Source of the DNA: Rudaea cellulosilytica DSM 22992
GTDB taxonomy: Bacteria; Pseudomonadota; Gammaproteobacteria; Xanthomonadales; Rhodanobacteraceae
NCBI RefSeq assembly: GCF_000378125.1
Contig: NZ_KB899241.1
Coordinates: forward strand, 1,029,652 to 1,093,651
Direction of reading: 5' to 3'
Length of the DNA stretch: 64,000 nt
Notes under the pieces: model-generated
Database searches by the model: none
Seen by the model: only the letters and a program-made list of their open reading frames with translations
What the model was told of the DNA's origin: nothing
In this document: piece by piece, positions 57,391 through 64,000 of the stretch
Layout of the letters: each line of letters starts with the position of its first letter
Position numbering within the stretch: position 1 is the stretch's first letter
Position numbers and translations under genes: made by a program

Positions 57391-57421
57391 CAAAAAGAAA
57401 ACGCCGCATCGCTGCGGCGTT
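57391..57421 (-). terminator. Intrinsic terminator after the exbBD operon
   Basis: On the minus strand AACGCCGCA-GCGA-TGCGGCGTT (57421-57400) is followed by TTTCTTTTTG. It lies 30 bases past the second exbD stop and ends the tonB-exbB-exbD-exbD transcript before the truncated exbD. Confidence 0.88.
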
Positions 57422-57450
57422 AGTCTTGATTCGGGCAACCGTTTGTCGAA

Positions 57451-57876
<426 letters not shown>

Positions 57877-57898
57877 GATGCTATCTCGTCAAATCGTT

Positions 57899-58327
57899 TT
57901 ACTGGCCGGCGTGCTGCGGCGTGGTGATGAAGCCGACCTTGACCATGCCCTGATTCTTCGCCTGGGTCATGACGTTGGCGACGAGCTGGTACTCCGTGTC
58001 CTTGTCGGCGCGAATCTGGACTTCCGGCTGCATGGCCTGCGGAGCGACGACGCGCAGCTGCGCGACCAGTCCCGCTTCGGTCACCTGCTCGTCGTTCCAG
58101 TAGATCGTGCCGTCCTGACGGACGGCGACGGTTACCGGCGGCACGGACGGCGTGTCGGTCGGCGGCGCGAGCAAGGTACCTTGCGGCAACTCGACCTTGA
58201 TCTTCGGCTGGGCCAACTGCGTGGTGATCATGAAGATGATCAGCAGCACCAACATCACGTCAACGAGCGGCGTGACGTTGATCTCCGCCATGATGCCGCC
58301 GCTGCTGCCACCCGCACTCATTGCCAT
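57899..58327 (-). CDS. exbD: Biopolymer transport protein ExbD, first copy
   Basis: A 142-residue ExbD with the same plan: AEINVTPLVDVMLVLLIIFMI membrane segment with its Asp, then a proline-rich linker and a periplasmic domain including QIRADKDTEYQLVANVMTQAKNQG. About 60 percent similar to the second copy by eye. It begins 12 bases after the exbB stop and ends 22 bases before the next exbD, so the group is one operon. Confidence 0.92.
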   Translation of the reverse strand: MAMSAGGSSGGIMAEINVTPLVDVMLVLLIIFMITTQLAQPKIKVELPQGTLLAPPTDTPSVPPVTVAVRQDGTIYWNDEQVTEAGLVAQLRVVAPQAMQPEVQIRADKDTEYQLVANVMTQAKNQGMVKVGFITTPQHAGQ

Positions 58328-58339
58328 GACTGCAAATCC

Positions 58340-59068
58340 TTACTTGTGGCCGCTGACGAAGAAGTCGTGCAGGTCGTGTGCGAACTCGTCGAACTTGCCG
58401 AGCGTCACGCGGTTGGCGCGGTTGAACACGTTGTAGGCGAGCACCGCCGGAATCGCGACGCCGAGACCGATCGTGGTCATGATCAGCGCCTCGCCGACCG
58501 GACCGGCGACGGCGTCCATCGATGCATTGCCGCTCGCGCCGATCTTGAGCAGAGCATGGTAGATGCCCCACACGGTACCGAGCAGGCCGACGAACGGTGC
58601 GGTCGAGCCGGTCGTGGCGAGCCAGGTGAGGCCGGTCTCAAGACGACCGCTTTCGCGAGCAACGCCTTGGCGCAGCGCGCGGTCGACGTATTCGGAGCGG
58701 TTCAGCGTTTCGGCCAGGCGGCTGCCCTGGGCCGAGCTGTGCTGTTCGGCGGCCGTGGTGACGTCGAGCGCGATCTTCGAGAACGGCTCCCAGCCCGGCT
58801 GCTCTTCGAGATGACGCCGCGCATCGCTCAGCGACTTGGTTTCGAAGAACTGCTCGCGTACGGCGTCGCCGCGGCGGCGGATGTTGAACATGCGCCACGC
58901 GTTGACGATGATGAAAAATACCGAGCCCAGCGACATGATCACGAGCGTGATGAACACAACCAGACCCAAGGTGTCGAAGTTGTGCAGCAGATGTTCGAAA
59001 CCCATCTGCGTCAGAGCGGCGGCGTTGCCTTGCCCGGCAACCGGAGCGGAAGCTGCTTCTTGTAACAT
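58340..59068 (-). CDS. exbB: MotA/TolQ/ExbB proton channel protein ExbB
   Basis: A 242-residue protein with three membrane segments. The MotA/TolQ/ExbB domain shows GLTWLATTGSTAPFVGLLGTVWGIYHALL and GPVGEALIMTTIGLGVAIPAVLAYNVF (both longer than shown in one piece), the hallmark blocks of ExbB. A leading segment, VVFITLVIMSLGSVFFII, anchors the N terminus. It forms the proton channel with ExbD to drive TonB. Starts 64 bases after the tonB stop. Confidence 0.94.
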   Translation of the reverse strand: MLQEAASAPVAGQGNAAALTQMGFEHLLHNFDTLGLVVFITLVIMSLGSVFFIIVNAWRMFNIRRRGDAVREQFFETKSLSDARRHLEEQPGWEPFSKIALDVTTAAEQHSSAQGSRLAETLNRSEYVDRALRQGVARESGRLETGLTWLATTGSTAPFVGLLGTVWGIYHALLKIGASGNASMDAVAGPVGEALIMTTIGLGVAIPAVLAYNVFNRANRVTLGKFDEFAHDLHDFFVSGHK

Positions 59069-59132
59069 GACCTTACCCTTAAGTTTGTGGTTCTGAAATT
59101 CCGCCGGAATCGCCGGCTACCGTCACGTCTAA

Positions 59133-59786
<654 letters not shown>

Positions 59787-60004
59787 CAGTGCCAACCAAA
59801 ATTACCTAGGGAGCATCATCCCGGGCGACGGCGTAAAACGCCGCCACCAACCCCAAAACAAAATCGCGTGAGTCGCCTGCAAATTACAACAGCGCGGCCG
59901 GTGTAGACAAGCTTTTTCACCGCCCGCAAAAAAATGCATTTCCCCACAGCGCCACAATCGAACGCGGTCTTGCAGCATGCCAATTTCCGCTAGGCCGCGC
60001 AAGC

Positions 60005-60023
60005 CGCGGCGCGTCATGCGCCG
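60005..60023. repeat. Inverted repeat between the TPR gene and tonB
   Basis: GCGGCGC-GTCAT-GCGCCGC is a perfect 7-bp hairpin, 50 bases past the TPR stop and 220 bases before tonB. No U-tract follows. It may reduce readthrough into tonB. The rest of the 286-base gap has an unidentified tonB promoter. Confidence 0.4.
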
Positions 60024-60072
60024 CGATATCCGGAAAAAGTATACTCGATCGAGCGGCCCTCTACGACTGCGC

Positions 60073-61263
60073 TCAGTTCTTCTTCTTCTGCTGCTGCGTC
60101 GTCATCTTGACGTGGCCGCCAAGGTTGAGGCGCTGATCGGCCGACTTCTGCGACTCGGGATAACCTTTCGCCTTCGTCCACGCCTCGCGCGCGTGCGCGA
60201 CGTCGTCGATCTGATTGTAGGCGTCGCCGAGCATCAGATAGGCCTTGCCGGTCTCCTTCAGGCCACCCTTGGTGATCGCCTGCTGGAGTACTCCGGTCGC
60301 CTCCTTGGCACGATCGTTCTGCAGCAACAGGCTGCCGCGGTAGTAATCGACCTCACCGGTTTTCGCCAGCGGCGAAGCCTTGGCGAACGCCTCGATCGCC
60401 TTGGTGTCGCCGTCCTTCTCCTGCGAGTAGCCGGCGCCGATCGCGCGATAAAGCGTGTAGAGCGTGTCGTTGTTGAGGCTGCCTTTGTTCTTGTCGATCA
60501 GCGCCTCGGCTTTGTCGTATCGATGACCGTTGACGTAAACCTTGACCGCTTGCTCGACAACTTTGGCGTCGCCGGGATTCTTGGCAAGCTGTTTCTCGAG
60601 GATCTCGCCAGCCTTGTCGTACTGGTCGAGACCTGCGTATGAAGCCATCAGGATCTGGTTCCAGTTGTCGTTCGGCTTGTCGGTCAGCGACTGTGCCTTG
60701 GTGATCGCGTCGATCGCCTGCTGGTACTTGTCCATGCGGTAGTAATCGTTGCCCTGCAGCGCATAGGCCTCGGCCTTGCCACCATTGGTCGCCTTGAAGT
60801 ATTCGTCGAGCGTGCTGAGCGAGTCCTGATACTTCTCTTCCTGCTGCTGCAGGTTGGCGATGTTGAGCAGCAAGGTAAACTGCTGATTGTTCGGCAGCGC
60901 GTCCATGTCGTAGGCGGCGCGCCAGGCCTTGACCGCACCGGCGTTGTCCTGCTTGTCGTAGGCGATCTGGCCCTGGCCCTGTGTCGCCAGCGCATGCGCG
61001 TACTTGCCCGCCTTCGGATCGTCGATGATCTTCTGCAGCAGCGGCGCGGCCTCGTCGGCCTTGTTGTCGTTGAGCAGGTCGAGCGCCTTGCTCAGGTCTT
61101 TCTGTGTACCCGAGGAGGACAGATCGTTCTTCGGATCCTTGCGCGTGGCGTTCGGATACAGCGGCGCTTCCTTCTCGTCCTTCTTCGCGTAGGCGTTGCC
61201 CGCAATCAGGGCGAAGGCGACAAAGATGCTGCAAAGTATACGTGTATAACTGCGGATGCTCAT
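60073..61263 (-). CDS. TPR-repeat lipid-free periplasmic protein next to tonB
   Basis: A 396-residue exported protein (signal MSIRSYTRILCSIFVAFALIAGNAYA, given in parts; GGAGGG upstream). After a charged lead, residues about 55-370 are helical TPR-like repeats, for example DEAAPLLQKIIDD, YDKQDNAGAVKAW, YQDSLSTLDEYF, YQQAIDAITKAQ and YDKAGEILEKQL. The protein ends QQQKKKN. It sits in the conserved gyrB-to-tonB interval of xanthomonads and is annotated there as a TonB-associated TPR protein as I recall. It may scaffold the TonB system. No enzymatic motif is seen. Confidence 0.8.
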   Translation of the reverse strand: MSIRSYTRILCSIFVAFALIAGNAYAKKDEKEAPLYPNATRKDPKNDLSSSGTQKDLSKALDLLNDNKADEAAPLLQKIIDDPKAGKYAHALATQGQGQIAYDKQDNAGAVKAWRAAYDMDALPNNQQFTLLLNIANLQQQEEKYQDSLSTLDEYFKATNGGKAEAYALQGNDYYRMDKYQQAIDAITKAQSLTDKPNDNWNQILMASYAGLDQYDKAGEILEKQLAKNPGDAKVVEQAVKVYVNGHRYDKAEALIDKNKGSLNNDTLYTLYRAIGAGYSQEKDGDTKAIEAFAKASPLAKTGEVDYYRGSLLLQNDRAKEATGVLQQAITKGGLKETGKAYLMLGDAYNQIDDVAHAREAWTKAKGYPESQKSADQRLNLGGHVKMTTQQQKKKN

Positions 61264-61287
61264 GGTTCCTCCCTCACGGCCATTGTG

Positions 61288-61308
61288 GGCGCCGGTTTCG
61301 CCGGCGCC
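61288..61308. terminator. GC hairpin between gyrB and the TPR gene
   Basis: GGCGCCGG-TTTCG-CCGGCGCC is a perfect 8-bp stem 70 bases after the gyrB stop and 25 bases before the TPR start. There is no U-tract in the gyrB direction, so termination is uncertain. It may stabilise the gyrB 3' end. Confidence 0.4.
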
Positions 61309-61377
61309 GTGTTATCGAATCGGGGATTGTACGCATGAAAACGTTAACGTTTCGCTGCGCGAAAAACGTGCCTAGGA

Positions 61378-63909
<2,532 letters not shown>

Positions 63910-64000
63910 TTATAGCACTTTGCGCACGCGGCCCTGTTCCACGTGGAACGTGCGCTGGGCGGGAAAGCGCTCCAGCAAACTCGGAGAGATTTCCGTGCCG
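63910..64000 (-). CDS. recF: RecF C-terminal end, partial
   Basis: The last 29 codons of a gene leaving the right edge read GTEISPSLLERFPAQRTFHVEQGRVRKVL and a TAA at 63910-63912 (written here as two parts: GTEISPSLLERFPA and QRTFHVEQGRVRKVL). FHVEQGR is the conserved RecF end. Position just ahead of gyrB agrees with the dnaA-dnaN-recF-gyrB order. A parS-like 16-mer overlaps the FHVEQ codons. Confidence 0.88.
   Translation of the reverse strand, partial: GTEISPSLLERFPAQRTFHVEQGRVRKVL
63935..63950. promoter_or_regulatory. Candidate parS centromere site inside recF
   Basis: TGTTCCACGTGGAACG matches 15 of 16 bases of the parS consensus TGTTCCACGTGGAACA used by ParB in Pseudomonas and others. 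It lies near the presumed replication origin, as parS sites do. The central 12 bases also code FHVE of RecF, so the match may be shared with coding needs. Confidence 0.55.

Overview
The window is high-GC Gram-negative chromosome, most likely from the gammaproteobacterial order Xanthomonadales (Lysobacterales). The evidence is the right-hand block gyrB – TPR protein – tonB – exbB – exbD – exbD – pdxJ, which I recall as the layout next to dnaA-dnaN-recF in that order, plus a TonB-dependent carbohydrate-utilisation locus and outer-membrane porin and receptor genes. The last codons of recF at the right edge, with a parS-like 16-mer inside them, place the window beside the replication origin. The family is not resolved; Rhodanobacteraceae is plausible. 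No rRNA, tRNA, CRISPR array, insertion sequence or prophage was seen.

Layout. 1-6.7 kb: 5' part of a cyclic beta-1,2-glucan synthase gene, a secreted M23 peptidase, an RlmI-like rRNA methyltransferase, a GNAT enzyme, a rhomboid protease and a MarR-GNAT fusion with a palindromic operator. 6.8-15.6 kb: recC-recB-recD, an operon with 4-bp start/stop overlaps. 15.7-16.1 kb: a degraded scar joining pieces of two former genes. 16.1-19.4 kb: phhA-rraA, a YiaA protein and a porin. 19.8-30.5 kb: mostly single metabolic and regulatory genes (DUF885 metalloenzyme, TfoX, YafY/VOC pair, 2OG-Fe oxygenase, a secreted protein with three C-terminal repeats, amidohydrolase, ilvA, radical SAM).

30.5-44.5 kb is the centrepiece: ten co-directional genes and a divergent FadR/DgoR-type regulator. 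Together they can take in a galactoside (TonB-dependent receptor), split it (GH35 beta-galactosidase, GH27 alpha-galactosidase), import galactose (sodium/sugar symporter) and degrade it by the oxidative De Ley-Doudoroff route: mutarotase, SDR galactose dehydrogenase, SMP-30 lactonase, galactonate dehydratase, KDGal kinase, KDPGal aldolase, giving pyruvate and glyceraldehyde-3-phosphate. No galK/T/E is present here.

44.5-56.3 kb: an S10 carboxypeptidase, small membrane proteins, an MHS-type transporter divergent from acs, then a phosphopantetheinyl transferase – ECF sigma factor – putative anti-sigma – PDZ protein operon, and a class-C beta-lactamase-fold protein that has lost its catalytic motifs. 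56.3-64 kb: pdxJ, a truncated exbD, the TonB/ExbB/ExbD energiser that would power the receptor above, a TPR protein, gyrB and the recF tail.

Assignments come from reading translated sequence and recognising motifs; no database search was run. Start codons were checked against the DNA where a start is argued.
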